A stretch of DNA of 64,000 nucleotides from Longimicrobiales bacterium (lineage in GTDB: Bacteria; Gemmatimonadota; Gemmatimonadetes; Longimicrobiales; Gaopeijiaceae): NCBI GenBank assembly GCA_958296005.1, contig CATQHQ010000002.1:1048501-1112500 (forward strand). The letters run 5' to 3'. Shown here piece by piece: positions 54,878-64,000 of this stretch. Made by a program: the position numbers and the translations under genes. Below the pieces are notes generated by a model. The model did not search any database, was not told the origin of the DNA, and saw only the letters and a program-made list of their open reading frames with translations. How positions within the stretch are numbered: the stretch's first letter is position 1; each line of letters begins with the position of its first letter.

Positions 54878-57267
54878 TCCCCCGGTCCCCGCCGGCACGG
54901 CTGCTGGCCGGTTCGACGCTGCTGGCTTGGCTGGCGGCTTGCGGAGGCGGCGACGACCGCATTGCGCCCGAGCCCCCTCCGACGGTGCCAGTAGTGGCGG
55001 TCATCGACTTGACCGTCGCGAACCTGGAGCCGACGGTCGGCACCGCCGTGGCCGTCACCGCCCACGCGCGGACCGCCTCGGGCGCGCCGGTGGAGGGAGT
55101 TCGGGTCGACTTCACCACCGGCCCTTCGTCGGGAAGCGTGTCGCCGGCGTTCTCGACGACCAACGCCAATGGGGCGGCCTTCACGACGTGGACCGTGGCG
55201 ACCGTCGCGGGCAGGCAAACTATCTTGGCGCGGTCGGGTGCCTTCTCCGACACCATGTCCGTGGCCGTGGTCCCCGGGCCGCCTGCCTCGGCAATCGCGG
55301 ACGGCGATACAGAGCACGTGGCAAACTCTGGGGAGATGCTGTCCGTGGCCGTCGTGGTCCAGGACGAGTACGGCAACCCCGTGCCCACCGTGCCAGTCGT
55401 CTTCGACGTCGTGGCGGGCGGCGGCTCCGTCAGCCCTGGGAGCGCGGGGACCGACTCCAGCGGCCGGGCCTCTTCGGTTTGGACGTTGGGGCTGGTGCTC
55501 GGAGAGAACCGCTTGGCGGCCAGGGCGGGCGATCTGGAGGCAGTGATCTTCAACGCGACGACTAGGCAGTTGGCGATCGAGGAAAGCGTCCAAAATCAGT
55601 GGCCGGAGAGCGACGAGATCACGCTTCGCGGCAGTTGGCTGAACTTGATGTCCGCAGCGACCGTCTTGGTGGACGGCGCTCCGCCGGCCAGCATCGTGGT
55701 CGTGGACTCGACGCAAGCCGTGATCCGGCAGAGACCGCTGTCCGGCGCCCGAGCCGAAGGTTGCGCGCTGAGCCGCACTGGGCAGCTGACCGTGGGTGCT
55801 CCCGGGGTTGCCTTCAGCGCCGAAGTGGTGCGTTGGCATGGCCCCTTGACGACGTTGGAGGTGGGCCAAGAGCTGCGCTTCGACAGCAACCAACATTGCC
55901 TGAGGTTGGGAGGCGAATCCGCCGCCGGCGCGCAGTACGTGCTGGCAGCCGTGGATCGGTCCTACATCGATGCGGCCCGGCTTGTCTCGGAAGAGTGGCA
56001 CTACAACGGCGGCACGCCCTTCGATCTGTCCTTGGCCGACAGTACCGATGGGGCTTCCGCAACGGCAGGGCTCCTGGCGCGCATCCAGCCGCCGGCACCG
56101 GACCCGCTGGCTCGGCGCCCGGACCACGTTCACGTCCATCCGCCCACGACGTTTCAGCAAAGCGACGATGTCTGGTCGCGCACCGTTCCCTACCGAGTGG
56201 GCGACGAGTTCGAGTGGTACACGGGAAACGACCGCGAAGGGACGTTCCAGGTCATGGCGTTGTACCCGCCCAATGTGGTCTTGGCCGTGTTCAAGGAAGA
56301 CCTGCCCGTTCTGTGGGACGACCGCCGGGCCCTTGCCATGGACTCGTTGTTTCAGCATCTGGGCTCGCCCGAGGTCCAAGAGCTCTACCGCACTGCCTTC
56401 GGCGACGGGCCGGCCCAGAGCAACGATGTGACTGGCCAAATGCTGGTCATGTTCCACGACGGTGGGGACGACGATTTTACGGGCATAAACTACCCGGCGA
56501 CCAACTTCCGCGAGTCCACGGTGCACTTCCGCCGCTTTTCGTACCAGGACGACAACAGTTGGTACTACGGCTTGGTTGCCCACGAACTCGCCCACGCATG
56601 GCAACAGAAGGCGATCGGCCGTGTGAGCGCGGTATGGAGCGGCGAAGGGATCGCCAACTGGTTCGCCGACGAGCGCCTTCGGCTGTGGGCGGGACTCGGC
56701 TTGGACGCCAATCACGACGCTCGCGCGGCGATACAGGGCTGGTACCTGCGACTGCCCTACACGGGCGACTTCGTGGCCGGCTACCGGGAGAGCCATTCCT
56801 TCCTTCGGTTTCTAGTGTCGCGCTTGGTGCTCGACTACGGCCAGTCGTATGCATCGGCCGCCCGCCGGGTCGTTTGGGGTGCTGCCGAAGGGTGGCATGG
56901 ACGCCACTTCACCAACTGGGATGTGGTCGGCCGAGGCGAGGGGTTGGTGCGAAGGATGCGGCAGGTCGTGCCGGATTGGGACCCGGTGGAAGCCCGGCTC
57001 GACTGGATGGTGTCCATCGCGCTGGACGACCGAAGCAGCCTGCCCGGCTACCGCATTCCGTTCGTGCGCGAGGCGTTCCAGTACTTCGGCCCGAGTAGCG
57101 CCAGCTTCCGCTTGGGGGACGGCTACAGCGCCGCGGGAGAGTTGGCTGGTGGAGGCAACTACTACTTCATGGTTCAGGACGAGGGTGCCCTGCACATATC
57201 GGTGCCCGCAGAATCGACATCGGAGGATGGGCCTGCGATCGCCTGGAAGCTGGTCAGGTGGAGGTGA
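54874..57267 (+). CDS. Ig-like domain gluzincin metalloprotease lipoprotein (copy B)
   Basis: 797 residues, the paralogue of 47775-50159. The lipoprotein signal (WLAACGG), two Big_1-type domains and the zinc site HELAH (H570-E571-H574) with GEGIANWF Glu591 are all retained, so both copies are predicted active. Small changes sit beside the site (HAWQQKAIG here, HAWHHKAIG in copy A). The next gene, a propeller lipoprotein, begins before its stop, so in this copy four or more genes form one overlapping operon. Confidence 0.83.
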   Translation: MIPRSPPARLLAGSTLLAWLAACGGGDDRIAPEPPPTVPVVAVIDLTVANLEPTVGTAVAVTAHARTASGAPVEGVRVDFTTGPSSGSVSPAFSTTNANGAAFTTWTVATVAGRQTILARSGAFSDTMSVAVVPGPPASAIADGDTEHVANSGEMLSVAVVVQDEYGNPVPTVPVVFDVVAGGGSVSPGSAGTDSSGRASSVWTLGLVLGENRLAARAGDLEAVIFNATTRQLAIEESVQNQWPESDEITLRGSWLNLMSAATVLVDGAPPASIVVVDSTQAVIRQRPLSGARAEGCALSRTGQLTVGAPGVAFSAEVVRWHGPLTTLEVGQELRFDSNQHCLRLGGESAAGAQYVLAAVDRSYIDAARLVSEEWHYNGGTPFDLSLADSTDGASATAGLLARIQPPAPDPLARRPDHVHVHPPTTFQQSDDVWSRTVPYRVGDEFEWYTGNDREGTFQVMALYPPNVVLAVFKEDLPVLWDDRRALAMDSLFQHLGSPEVQELYRTAFGDGPAQSNDVTGQMLVMFHDGGDDDFTGINYPATNFRESTVHFRRFSYQDDNSWYYGLVAHELAHAWQQKAIGRVSAVWSGEGIANWFADERLRLWAGLGLDANHDARAAIQGWYLRLPYTGDFVAGYRESHSFLRFLVSRLVLDYGQSYASAARRVVWGAAEGWHGRHFTNWDVVGRGEGLVRRMRQVVPDWDPVEARLDWMVSIALDDRSSLPGYRIPFVREAFQYFGPSSASFRLGDGYSAAGELAGGGNYYFMVQDEGALHISVPAESTSEDGPAIAWKLVRWR

Positions 57268-58409
57268 CGCCCAGACGGCTGACGGCCATATTGGCGGGAC
57301 TGCCGTTGGCGGCAGCGATCGGTTGCGGATCGGAGTCCCCGGTTGCCGATTCCTTCTTTTCCGAGGCGTGCAAGCTCGAGGACACGGTCGTTGAGTCGAG
57401 TGCGTCGTCCGTCCACTTCGAACTGGCGGCGGCGCTGGGGACGGTAGAGGACGCCGGTTACTTGGCGGACAGGGGCACGTTGGGCGACATCGTGCGCGAC
57501 CACAGCGGCAACTACTGGGTGGGTCAGCGAGAAGAGATCAAGGTTTTTGCCCCGACGGGCACCTTCGTTGCCACGGTAGGCAGAGCGGGTCAGGGTCCGA
57601 TGGAGTTTGCCTTTGCCCAACCCATGCACACCGACGCGCTGGGTCGAGTGCATGTATTCGACAACCGCCAAGCACGAGTGTCGGTGATTCAACCCGACAT
57701 GACGTTGCACGAAGTAAAGAGCTTGCCGGCGACAGCCGTCTTCGCGATGACGCCGCTAGCCGACGGCGACCGCTATGCAGTTCAAGCTTGGATACCTGAT
57801 TCGGAGGGAAGCGGCCGCCCGATCCACGTCATAACGGGCGATGGTGCGATCAGCACGTCGTTGGGGCCGGTCATCAGGTCCGAACCAAGCATACGGGACT
57901 CCGGTTGGTTCACCGCACAACGCCGACTCACGACCGATCCGGCTGGCAACATTTTCAGCTCGCACTACTACGACTATCTGATTGAGGCGTGGTCGGAGGA
58001 AGGCGTGCGGATCGGAAAGCTGGAAGGACCCGTACTCAACGATGGTCCACGTATTCCCGGCCCATGGACGTGGGAGAACCCGCCCTGGAACGAAATCCAC
58101 GACATCATGGTCGATTCCCAAGGCCGTCTCTGGATCATACTCCACTACAGACGCCCAGACTGGCGGGACGGCATGGTCGAGGTCGGGCCTCCAGGGCGAA
58201 CCATGCTTAACTCCAAGGACGGTACGTTGTCGTCGTACCTCCATAGCCGCATAGATGTCATCGATTTGCAGAGATGTACGACTGTGGCGTCTCAATGGCA
58301 CGATGGTGTACAACTGAACTTCGTGGAAGAAGGAATGGTATCGGAAATCGCTTATGGCGACGTCGGACAAGAGTTCGTGAAGATCTGGCGCCTCACTCAC
58401 GACTTCTAG
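57258..58409 (+). CDS. 6-bladed beta-propeller lipoprotein
   Basis: 383 residues. The lipoprotein signal ends PLAAAIGCG. The propeller blades include GDIVRDHSGNYWVGQ, VGRAGQGPMEFAFAQPMHTDALGRVHVFDN, RLTTDPAGNIFSS and HDIMVDSQGRLWIIL. Two in-frame GTGs, at 57258 and 57264, both overlap the gluzincin stop; the second makes a GTGA overlap. It has no counterpart after the left copy, so it lay outside the duplicated segment. It ends TAG directly against the convergent ppiC stop. Confidence 0.78.
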   Translation: MEVTPRRLTAILAGLPLAAAIGCGSESPVADSFFSEACKLEDTVVESSASSVHFELAAALGTVEDAGYLADRGTLGDIVRDHSGNYWVGQREEIKVFAPTGTFVATVGRAGQGPMEFAFAQPMHTDALGRVHVFDNRQARVSVIQPDMTLHEVKSLPATAVFAMTPLADGDRYAVQAWIPDSEGSGRPIHVITGDGAISTSLGPVIRSEPSIRDSGWFTAQRRLTTDPAGNIFSSHYYDYLIEAWSEEGVRIGKLEGPVLNDGPRIPGPWTWENPPWNEIHDIMVDSQGRLWIILHYRRPDWRDGMVEVGPPGRTMLNSKDGTLSSYLHSRIDVIDLQRCTTVASQWHDGVQLNFVEEGMVSEIAYGDVGQEFVKIWRLTHDF

Positions 58410-59849
58410 CTAGGGCAGGCCCGCGCTTCCTCCTCCCGCGATCGCCGATCGCAGCTCCTCCAGCCGTGCGAGCACGGCGCCGATGCGCGTCTGGTGGATC
58501 CGCCAGTCGCCCTGGTCCCGGAGGAGCATGATGACGGCCCCGAGCGGAAGAACCTCCTGACGGCCCGAGAGGATGCGGACCAGCGCTGAATCCACGCGCT
58601 CCTCGGCGGTGGTGGCAGGCGCCGTTGCCGAGTCGGGCGCCGCAACCGAGTCGGGCGGCGAAGGCGCAGCCGCCTCCGTGCCGCCGTCGCCGGTGACCGC
58701 GGCCGCCAGACCGATCTCGCGGGCTCGGGCCAGCACCGTCGCGCGGGCCGCCGTCCGCACCGAGTCCACCCGAGCTTGTGCGGGCTCCAACGACCGACCG
58801 CGCGCTTCCGTCAGCAGCAGCTCCCGACGGGCGACGCTTCGCAGGACCGTCTCTAGCTCCTCGTCGCTCGCGCCGGCAACGCTCTCCACGAACCCCGCCG
58901 GCGAGATGCGGATCAGGTCGAGGAACTCCCCCGCGGTGTAGTCGCCGTCGGACCAAGCGACGAGGGACCGTCGGGCCGCCCGGCCCGAGAGGCGGGCGGG
59001 CGTCGTCTCGGCCAGCGCTCGGGCCACCGCCCGGGCGTCGCCGACCAGGGCCAGACCCGACGTCGAGTCGAGCTTGGCGATGTACGCCGCTTCCGCCTCG
59101 GCCAAGCGCTCCATCTGAATGCGGCGGCGGAACTCGGCGCCGGCCTCCGCCAGCTCCGGCACCTCGAGCCGCTCCAGCCGCAGCACGTGGTAGCCCAGGT
59201 CGGTCGCGACCGGCTGGCTCAGCGCCCCTGGGCGCAGCCCGAAGACGGCGCTGTCCACCGCCGGCAGCATCTGTCCCCGCTCGAAAGTGCCCAGGCTCCC
59301 GCCCCGGGCCGCGCTTCCTCGGTCGGCGCTGAACCGCTCCGCCATGACGGCGAAATCGGCCCCGGCGGCGATCTGCTCCCGGAGCCCGACGGCGGCGGCC
59401 CGCACGCTGTCCCGCTGTCGGTTCGTCGCTCCCGGCGGGAAGAGCACCAGGATCTGGGACGCGGTGGCCTGCGCCCCGGGCATCTCGGCGGCGAAGCGCT
59501 CGGCCAGCTCGTCGTCGCCGACCACCGTGTCGGCTTCGACCACTTCCTCGCTGAGCCGGGCCAGCGTCTCGTCCTCCAGGGGTTGCCGCACCAAGTCGTC
59601 CACGTCCAAGGAGGTCAGCGACGTGTCGGCCTCCAGGTGCCGCGCCAGCAGGGTGTAGTCCACCCACAGCTCGGCCACCACCTGCACCACTTGGCTGTCG
59701 CCGGGGAGAGTGCTGTGGTCCAGGATCAGCTGGGCCGCTGCGTCCACGGTGAACCGTCGCCCGTCGGCTTCGGCCAAGTTGCCGTCGCCGCACGCGGCGG
59801 CAGGTAGGAGCAGGGCCAGACATGCGCCGGCACGGACTCTCGCGTTCAT
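58410..59849 (-). CDS. PpiC/SurA-like peptidyl-prolyl isomerase lipoprotein
   Basis: 479 residues. The lipoprotein signal ends LLPAAACG. The parvulin domain is recognisable (ATASQILVLFPPGATN, FSADRGSAARGGSLGTFERGQMLP, TDLGYHVLRLERL). A long helical C-terminal half with an Ala/Pro/Thr-rich insert (APSPPDSVAAPDSATAPA) ends in a further helical segment. It probably works with SurA in outer-membrane protein folding. GAGGTGACGCG precedes the ATG, 4 bases after the mfd stop. Confidence 0.88.
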   Translation of the reverse strand: MNARVRAGACLALLLPAAACGDGNLAEADGRRFTVDAAAQLILDHSTLPGDSQVVQVVAELWVDYTLLARHLEADTSLTSLDVDDLVRQPLEDETLARLSEEVVEADTVVGDDELAERFAAEMPGAQATASQILVLFPPGATNRQRDSVRAAAVGLREQIAAGADFAVMAERFSADRGSAARGGSLGTFERGQMLPAVDSAVFGLRPGALSQPVATDLGYHVLRLERLEVPELAEAGAEFRRRIQMERLAEAEAAYIAKLDSTSGLALVGDARAVARALAETTPARLSGRAARRSLVAWSDGDYTAGEFLDLIRISPAGFVESVAGASDEELETVLRSVARRELLLTEARGRSLEPAQARVDSVRTAARATVLARAREIGLAAAVTGDGGTEAAAPSPPDSVAAPDSATAPATTAEERVDSALVRILSGRQEVLPLGAVIMLLRDQGDWRIHQTRIGAVLARLEELRSAIAGGGSAGLP

Positions 59850-59853
59850 CGCG

Positions 59854-62800
59854 TCACCTCGTCTTGTCGTCATCCCAGCGTCCTCCAAGGGCGTCCAGGG
59901 CGCGCACCACCACTTCGGCGAGCCGCCCCGGATCGTAACACTCAATAACGATGGAAAAGGGCATGGCGCGGCGCACCTCGACCGCCACCCGCTCCCCCTT
60001 CAGGGCGCTCTCCAGCGCAGACACCCGAGGCACGACCGCGACGTCGAAGTTCACCCGCGCCCGGTTCTCGCGCACGAGGATGCGGTTCACTCCGGCGCCC
60101 CGGCCCGCGATCCCCAGCAACGACTGGTCCAGCAGACGGCGGGCCTCGGGGGGCAGCCTGCCGAAGCGATCGGTCATCTCGTCCGCCAGCTCCCGCACTC
60201 CGCGACGGCTGGTCAGCCGGGAGAGACGCCGGTAGAAGTGCAGCTTCTGGTGCTCGTCGGCCACGTAGTCGTCGGGCAGGTAGGCCCCTGCGTCGATCGT
60301 CACCTCCGGGCGGGGTCGCTGCTTCCGCTTCGCTCCGTCTCCCAGCCGCCTGACCGCCTCGTCGAGCAGGCGAAGGTAGGTGTCGAGCCCCACGGCGTGC
60401 GCGAACCCGGACTGGTCCTCGCCCAGCAGGTTCCCAGCGCCCCGCACCTCCAGGTCGCGCAGGGCGATCTGGTACCCGCTTCCCAGCTCCGTGTAGTGCT
60501 CCAGCACCCGCAGCCGCTTCTCCGCCTCGTCGGAGATCGGGTCGGGGACGATCAGATAGCAGAACGCCCGCCGGTCCGAGCGACCGACCCGGCCCCGGAT
60601 CTGGTAGAGCTGGGAGAGGCCGAAGCGGTCGGCGCCGTCCACGATCAGGGTGTTGGCGTTGGGCACGTCCAAGCCGTTCTCGATGATCGACGAGCACACC
60701 AGCACGTCGGTCTCTCCCTCCGCGAAGCGGGTCATCGCCTGGTCCAGCTCCCTGGGCGCCATCTGGCCGTGGGCCACGTCCACCGTCCCCGGGCCGACCA
60801 GCTTCCGCACCCGGGCGCCCGCCGTCTCGATCGTCTGGACCCGGTTGTGCAGGAAGAACACCTGGCCGCCCCGGTCCAGCTCCTGTAGGCACGCCTCCGC
60901 CACCAGCCGGTCGCTCCACGACACCACGTGCGTCACCACCGGCATTCGGTTCCGGGGCGGAGTGCGAATCAGCGACAGGTCTCGGATCCCCGCGAGGGAC
61001 AGATAGAGGGTGCGGGGGATCGGCGTCGCCGTGAGGGTGAGGACGTCCACGGTCGTGCGCAGGCGCTTCAGCCGCTCCTTCTGCCGGACCCCCATGCGCT
61101 GCTCCTCGTCGATCACCAGCAGCCCCAGGTCCTTGAAGGCGACGTCGGCGGAGAGCAGCCGATGGGTGCCGATCACCACGTCCACCGTCCCGTCGGTCAG
61201 CCCCGCCAGCACTTCCCGCTGGCGCTTGGGCGACTCGAAGCGGGAGAGGCTCGCCATCAGCACGGGGTACTCCGCCATCCGGTCGCCGAACGTCCTGGCG
61301 TGCTGGGCGACCAGAACCGTGGTGGGCGCGAGGACGGCGACCTGCTTCCCGTCCTGCACCGCCTTGAACGCGGCCCGCACCGCCACCTCCGTCTTGCCGT
61401 AGCCCACGTCGCCGCACACCAGCCGGTCCATCGCCTTGGGCGACTCCATGTCGGCCTTGATCGCCTTCACGGCTTCGCGCTGGTCGGGCGTGTCCTCGTA
61501 GAGGAAGGACGACTCCATCTCGCGTTGCCAGCGGGTGTCGGCGGGGAAGGCGTGGCCCGAGCGGGCGTGGCGGGCGGCGTAGAGCTCCAAGAGCTCGGCG
61601 GTCATCTCGTGGATCGCGGTTTCGGCGCGCTTCCGGACCGTCTTCCAGCGCTTGCCGCCGAGCCGGTGGACCTGCCGGGGCTTGGCGTCCGGGTCTCCGC
61701 CGACCCAGCGCTCCACCTGGTCCAGCTGTTGGACCGGCACTCGCAGCACTTCGTCTCCGTCGTACGCGACCACCAGCGCTTCGATCGACTCGCCGCCCGC
61801 CTCCATCCGCTCGATTCCTTGGTATCGACCGATCCCGTGCTCCATGTGGACCACGTAGTCCCCCGGCGAGAGCTGGGCCAAGCTCTCCAGCGACGCCGCG
61901 CCCCGGAAGCGGCGGGTCCGCCGAAGCTTGGGACTGCGACGGAAGATCTCGTGGTCGGTGAGGACGTTCACCGGGGGCGACGACTCCGGCAGCCGGAACC
62001 CCCCCGTCAGAGCTCCCACCGCTACCTGGCAGCCGGGCGGCGGTCTGCCGCTGCGCTCGGCGACGAGCTCTTCCAGCCGTGCGGCTTGGCCGTCGTTGTC
62101 GCAGAGGATCAGCGTGTCGGCGCCGTCCTTGGCCGCGTCTGCGAGGAACTCCCGGAGGCGGCGGGTGTCCCGGTCGATCAGCGGCGGCGGGGCCGTCGGG
62201 ACGACGTGGGCGCCGACGTGCTCCTCCACGAACACGAGCCCGGGGAGCCGTCCCACGCGGTCCGCGAGGGCCTCGGGGGAAAGGAAGAGGTCGCCGGGCG
62301 GCGTGGCCGGGTTGCCGTGGCGCCGTTCGTCGCGCCAGCGGTGGTCGGCGCGCCCCCAGGCGGCTCGGGCCTCCCGATCCCAGTCGTGAACGCCGACCTG
62401 GACCAGCGTCGCGTCGTGGGGGAGGCGGTCCAGCAACGAGCAGCGGGTCGAGGCGGCGGTGGGGCCTTCGGTCGCGCCCACGCCATCTGCGCCTCGCTTG
62501 AAGTCCACGGGCAGCACGTCGACCCGGTCCACGGTGTCGGTGGAGCGCTGGTTCAGGATGTCGAAGAGTCGGACGGACTCCACCTCGTCGCCCCAGAACT
62601 CGACTCGGGCGGGGGCCGCCGCGCCGAAGGAGAAGAGATCGACGATGCCGCCCCGGACGGCGTAGCGGCCCACTTCCTCCACGACGGGTGCTCGCTGGAA
62701 GCCGCGGGCCTCTAGAGCGGCGAGGAGGTCGTCGCGGGCCAGTTCCACGCCCGTCGCGACGGTGAAGCGAAGTCCCGCCAAGTCGTCGGGGATCGGGGCG

Positions 62801-63207
62801 ACTTCCTGCAGGGCGCGACGGGTGGCCACCAGGACCCGCACCCGTCCGGCCAGAAGGGACTCGACGGCTTCCACGCGCTGGCCCGACACCTCGAAGCCGG
62901 AACTCCCAGTCGCGTCCGCGTCGGTCGCGTCGTCGCGTTGCGGGTACTCGGCGACGGCGTCCGCGCCCAGCAGGGTTTCCAGGTCGGCCATGTGGGCTGC
63001 GGCCTGCCGTGGCGAGGAGGCCGCGACGACCCAGATCCGGTTGGGGAGCCGCCCTGCCAGAGCCGCCGCCACCACCAGCGGAAGGGAACCGGCGCAGCCC
63101 CCCACGGTTGTGGTCTGGCCGGGGCTCGGAAGGTCTCGTGCCAGGGCGTGAAAGGCGGGGGTGGCGGCTACGGCAGCCGCGACTGCGTGGGGCTCCCCGT
63201 CAGGCAC
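59854..63207 (-). CDS. mfd: Transcription-repair coupling factor
   Basis: 1117 residues from a GTG. Mfd removes stalled RNA polymerase and recruits UvrA. The UvrB-like N-domain, the polymerase-interacting region (LSPGDYVVHMEHGIGRYQGIE), the RecG-like translocase (LVCGDVGYGKTEVAVRAAF, LLVIDEEQRMGVRQKE, TATPIPRTLYLSL, QIRGRVGRSDRRAF) and the C-terminal TRCF domain are all present. The start overlaps the upstream gene's stop by 8 bases. A longer ORF upstream has low-quality N-terminal sequence and was not used. Confidence 0.95.
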   Translation of the reverse strand: MPDGEPHAVAAAVAATPAFHALARDLPSPGQTTTVGGCAGSLPLVVAAALAGRLPNRIWVVAASSPRQAAAHMADLETLLGADAVAEYPQRDDATDADATGSSGFEVSGQRVEAVESLLAGRVRVLVATRRALQEVAPIPDDLAGLRFTVATGVELARDDLLAALEARGFQRAPVVEEVGRYAVRGGIVDLFSFGAAAPARVEFWGDEVESVRLFDILNQRSTDTVDRVDVLPVDFKRGADGVGATEGPTAASTRCSLLDRLPHDATLVQVGVHDWDREARAAWGRADHRWRDERRHGNPATPPGDLFLSPEALADRVGRLPGLVFVEEHVGAHVVPTAPPPLIDRDTRRLREFLADAAKDGADTLILCDNDGQAARLEELVAERSGRPPPGCQVAVGALTGGFRLPESSPPVNVLTDHEIFRRSPKLRRTRRFRGAASLESLAQLSPGDYVVHMEHGIGRYQGIERMEAGGESIEALVVAYDGDEVLRVPVQQLDQVERWVGGDPDAKPRQVHRLGGKRWKTVRKRAETAIHEMTAELLELYAARHARSGHAFPADTRWQREMESSFLYEDTPDQREAVKAIKADMESPKAMDRLVCGDVGYGKTEVAVRAAFKAVQDGKQVAVLAPTTVLVAQHARTFGDRMAEYPVLMASLSRFESPKRQREVLAGLTDGTVDVVIGTHRLLSADVAFKDLGLLVIDEEQRMGVRQKERLKRLRTTVDVLTLTATPIPRTLYLSLAGIRDLSLIRTPPRNRMPVVTHVVSWSDRLVAEACLQELDRGGQVFFLHNRVQTIETAGARVRKLVGPGTVDVAHGQMAPRELDQAMTRFAEGETDVLVCSSIIENGLDVPNANTLIVDGADRFGLSQLYQIRGRVGRSDRRAFCYLIVPDPISDEAEKRLRVLEHYTELGSGYQIALRDLEVRGAGNLLGEDQSGFAHAVGLDTYLRLLDEAVRRLGDGAKRKQRPRPEVTIDAGAYLPDDYVADEHQKLHFYRRLSRLTSRRGVRELADEMTDRFGRLPPEARRLLDQSLLGIAGRGAGVNRILVRENRARVNFDVAVVPRVSALESALKGERVAVEVRRAMPFSIVIECYDPGRLAEVVVRALDALGGRWDDDKTR

Positions 63208-64000
63208 TGGACGGACGGAAGATCCTGGTGGAGGCGGCGATGCTGCTCTCCACCAGCAGCAGGACGAGGAGCAGGACCGCCAGGAAGCGCCACGGCTCGG
63301 GCCCTCGGCCTGCACGGAAGATCACGCCCGACCACGAGTCCGCGTCGCGCTCGACGGCGACCACCCCCGGGACCGCTTGGCGAAGGCCGCCCCTGTCGAT
63401 CGGCGCCAAGCTGGTCTCCGCGGCGGGGGCGTTGACGGCGAACGTCTCGACCACGCTGTCGCCGTCCAGGGCTCGGTAGAACCCGGCTACCGGCGTCGCC
63501 GGGAAGGGCTGGTCGCCGTCCACCGGGTGCTCTGCCCCGTCCGGGTCCCGGACGACCGAGGCCGTCGGAGGCGGGCGGACGGGATCGCCCGCCGAGACCC
63601 TGGCCAGCCCCGCGCCGCCCCCGGACCACCGGTCCACGGCCCACTCCAGCAAGGGCACCATCGCCGCCGACACTGGGAGCTCGCTCGACGCCTCGTCCAA
63701 AGGCGACGCCAGGAGGACGTAGGGTCCCGCCGGCGCGTCGCCCGTCACGAGCCATGGATCCCCGTTGGAGAACGTTGCCACGACCGTCGCCGCGCCGTCG
63801 TCCAGCGTCCCGCCGCCGCCCGCCGGCTCCACGTCGAAGTAGCGGGAAACGGACAGCCCCTCCAGCTCCACGGGAAGTTCGGTCCCGGCCAGCCGCGCCG
63901 CGCCGCCGCCCCTGATGGCGTACCGGAAGGGGATCCCCGCCTCGGCCAGTCGGCGGTTCAGCGCCGGCAGGCGCGCCGCGTCGGACACCGGAAACACGAA
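63200..64000 (-). CDS. BatA-like membrane-anchored protein, C-terminal part (partial)
   Basis: The last ~266 residues of a protein that continues past the window edge. It has beta-rich sequence (ATVVATFSNGDPWLVTGDAPAG, VSAAMVPLLEWAVDRW) and ends in a membrane segment (FLAVLLLVLLLVESSIAAS) and a short tail. This layout matches the C-terminal half of BatA/vWA-associated proteins with an N-terminal double membrane domain. It leads the run into mfd, overlapping by 8 bases. Confidence 0.65.
   Translation of the reverse strand, partial: FVFPVSDAARLPALNRRLAEAGIPFRYAIRGGGAARLAGTELPVELEGLSVSRYFDVEPAGGGGTLDDGAATVVATFSNGDPWLVTGDAPAGPYVLLASPLDEASSELPVSAAMVPLLEWAVDRWSGGGAGLARVSAGDPVRPPPTASVVRDPDGAEHPVDGDQPFPATPVAGFYRALDGDSVVETFAVNAPAAETSLAPIDRGGLRQAVPGVVAVERDADSWSGVIFRAGRGPEPWRFLAVLLLVLLLVESSIAASTRIFRPSSA

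Larger units (their letters stand above)
50159..57267. repeat. Right, intact copy of the large tandem duplication
   Basis: It contains the pdxA 5' scar, full surA, the SRPBCC gene, the RCC1-repeat gene and the gluzincin gene. It matches the left block in order and orientation. Both ends carry GTGGAGGTGA at the gluzincin stop. Divergence is uneven: a ~165-base stretch across the RCC1/gluzincin junction (47681-47845 and 54780-54944) differs at only about three positions, while other parts differ much more. Confidence 0.85.

Noticed and set aside
59854-63315. Longer Mfd from an ATG at 63315
   Set aside because: The extra N-terminal residues are Ser/Cys/Pro-rich shadow of the upstream BatA-like gene; the GTG at 63207 matches the family length.

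Overview
The window is gene-dense, very GC-rich bacterial chromosome with many GTG/TTG starts and many start/stop overlaps (ATGA or GTGA). No gap between genes exceeds about 300 bases. The content suggests an uncultured member of the Gemmatimonadota or a neighbouring phylum: runs of secreted 6-bladed beta-propeller lipoproteins, many periplasmic serine hydrolases and peptidases, and an mfd / PpiC / SurA / pdxA / holB / moaC run. This placement is inference from gene content; no 16S rRNA is present. No CRISPR array, insertion sequence, integrase or phage gene was seen.

Left part (1-12.8 kb): the 5' part of aconitase, a stand-alone RelA/SpoT-domain protein beside a tRNA-Leu(CAA), a serine beta-lactamase-like hydrolase with an orphan MqsA-type regulator, a Tat-exported aldo/keto reductase and a DUF411 copper-type protein. 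A plus-strand run follows: citrate synthase, a small lipoprotein, an S9 peptidase, pyrimidine/thymidine phosphorylase and a frameshifted beta-propeller gene.

Middle (12.8-42.3 kb): mostly housekeeping genes. They are PBP1A overlapped by a DUF3343 mini-gene; aroB; an acyl-CoA ligase; a NYN nuclease carrying two LOTUS (OST-HTH) domains; an alkyladenine DNA glycosylase; a DUF4153 membrane protein coupled to a beta-propeller; an NhaC antiporter; etfBA; an outer-membrane protein, moeA and an M23 peptidase; a membrane zinc-ribbon/winged-helix protein; acs followed 7 bases later by a 1623-residue DUF4011-type helicase-nuclease; a hexapeptide acyltransferase; guaB; and a MltD-like transglycosylase.

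Right part (42.3-64 kb): a minus-strand series runs BatA-like, mfd, ppiC, surA, pdxA, holB, moaC. It is split by plus-strand genes for two large coupled lipoproteins: a disulfide-studded RCC1-repeat protein and an Ig-like/gluzincin metalloprotease. This cassette is present twice as an old tandem duplication. The left copy has lost nearly all of its surA and SRPBCC genes, leaving recognisable scars. The duplicated, overlapping secreted pair is the most unusual part of the window. The DUF4011 helicase, the LOTUS-NYN protein and the tRNA-adjacent RelA/SpoT protein are the next best leads.
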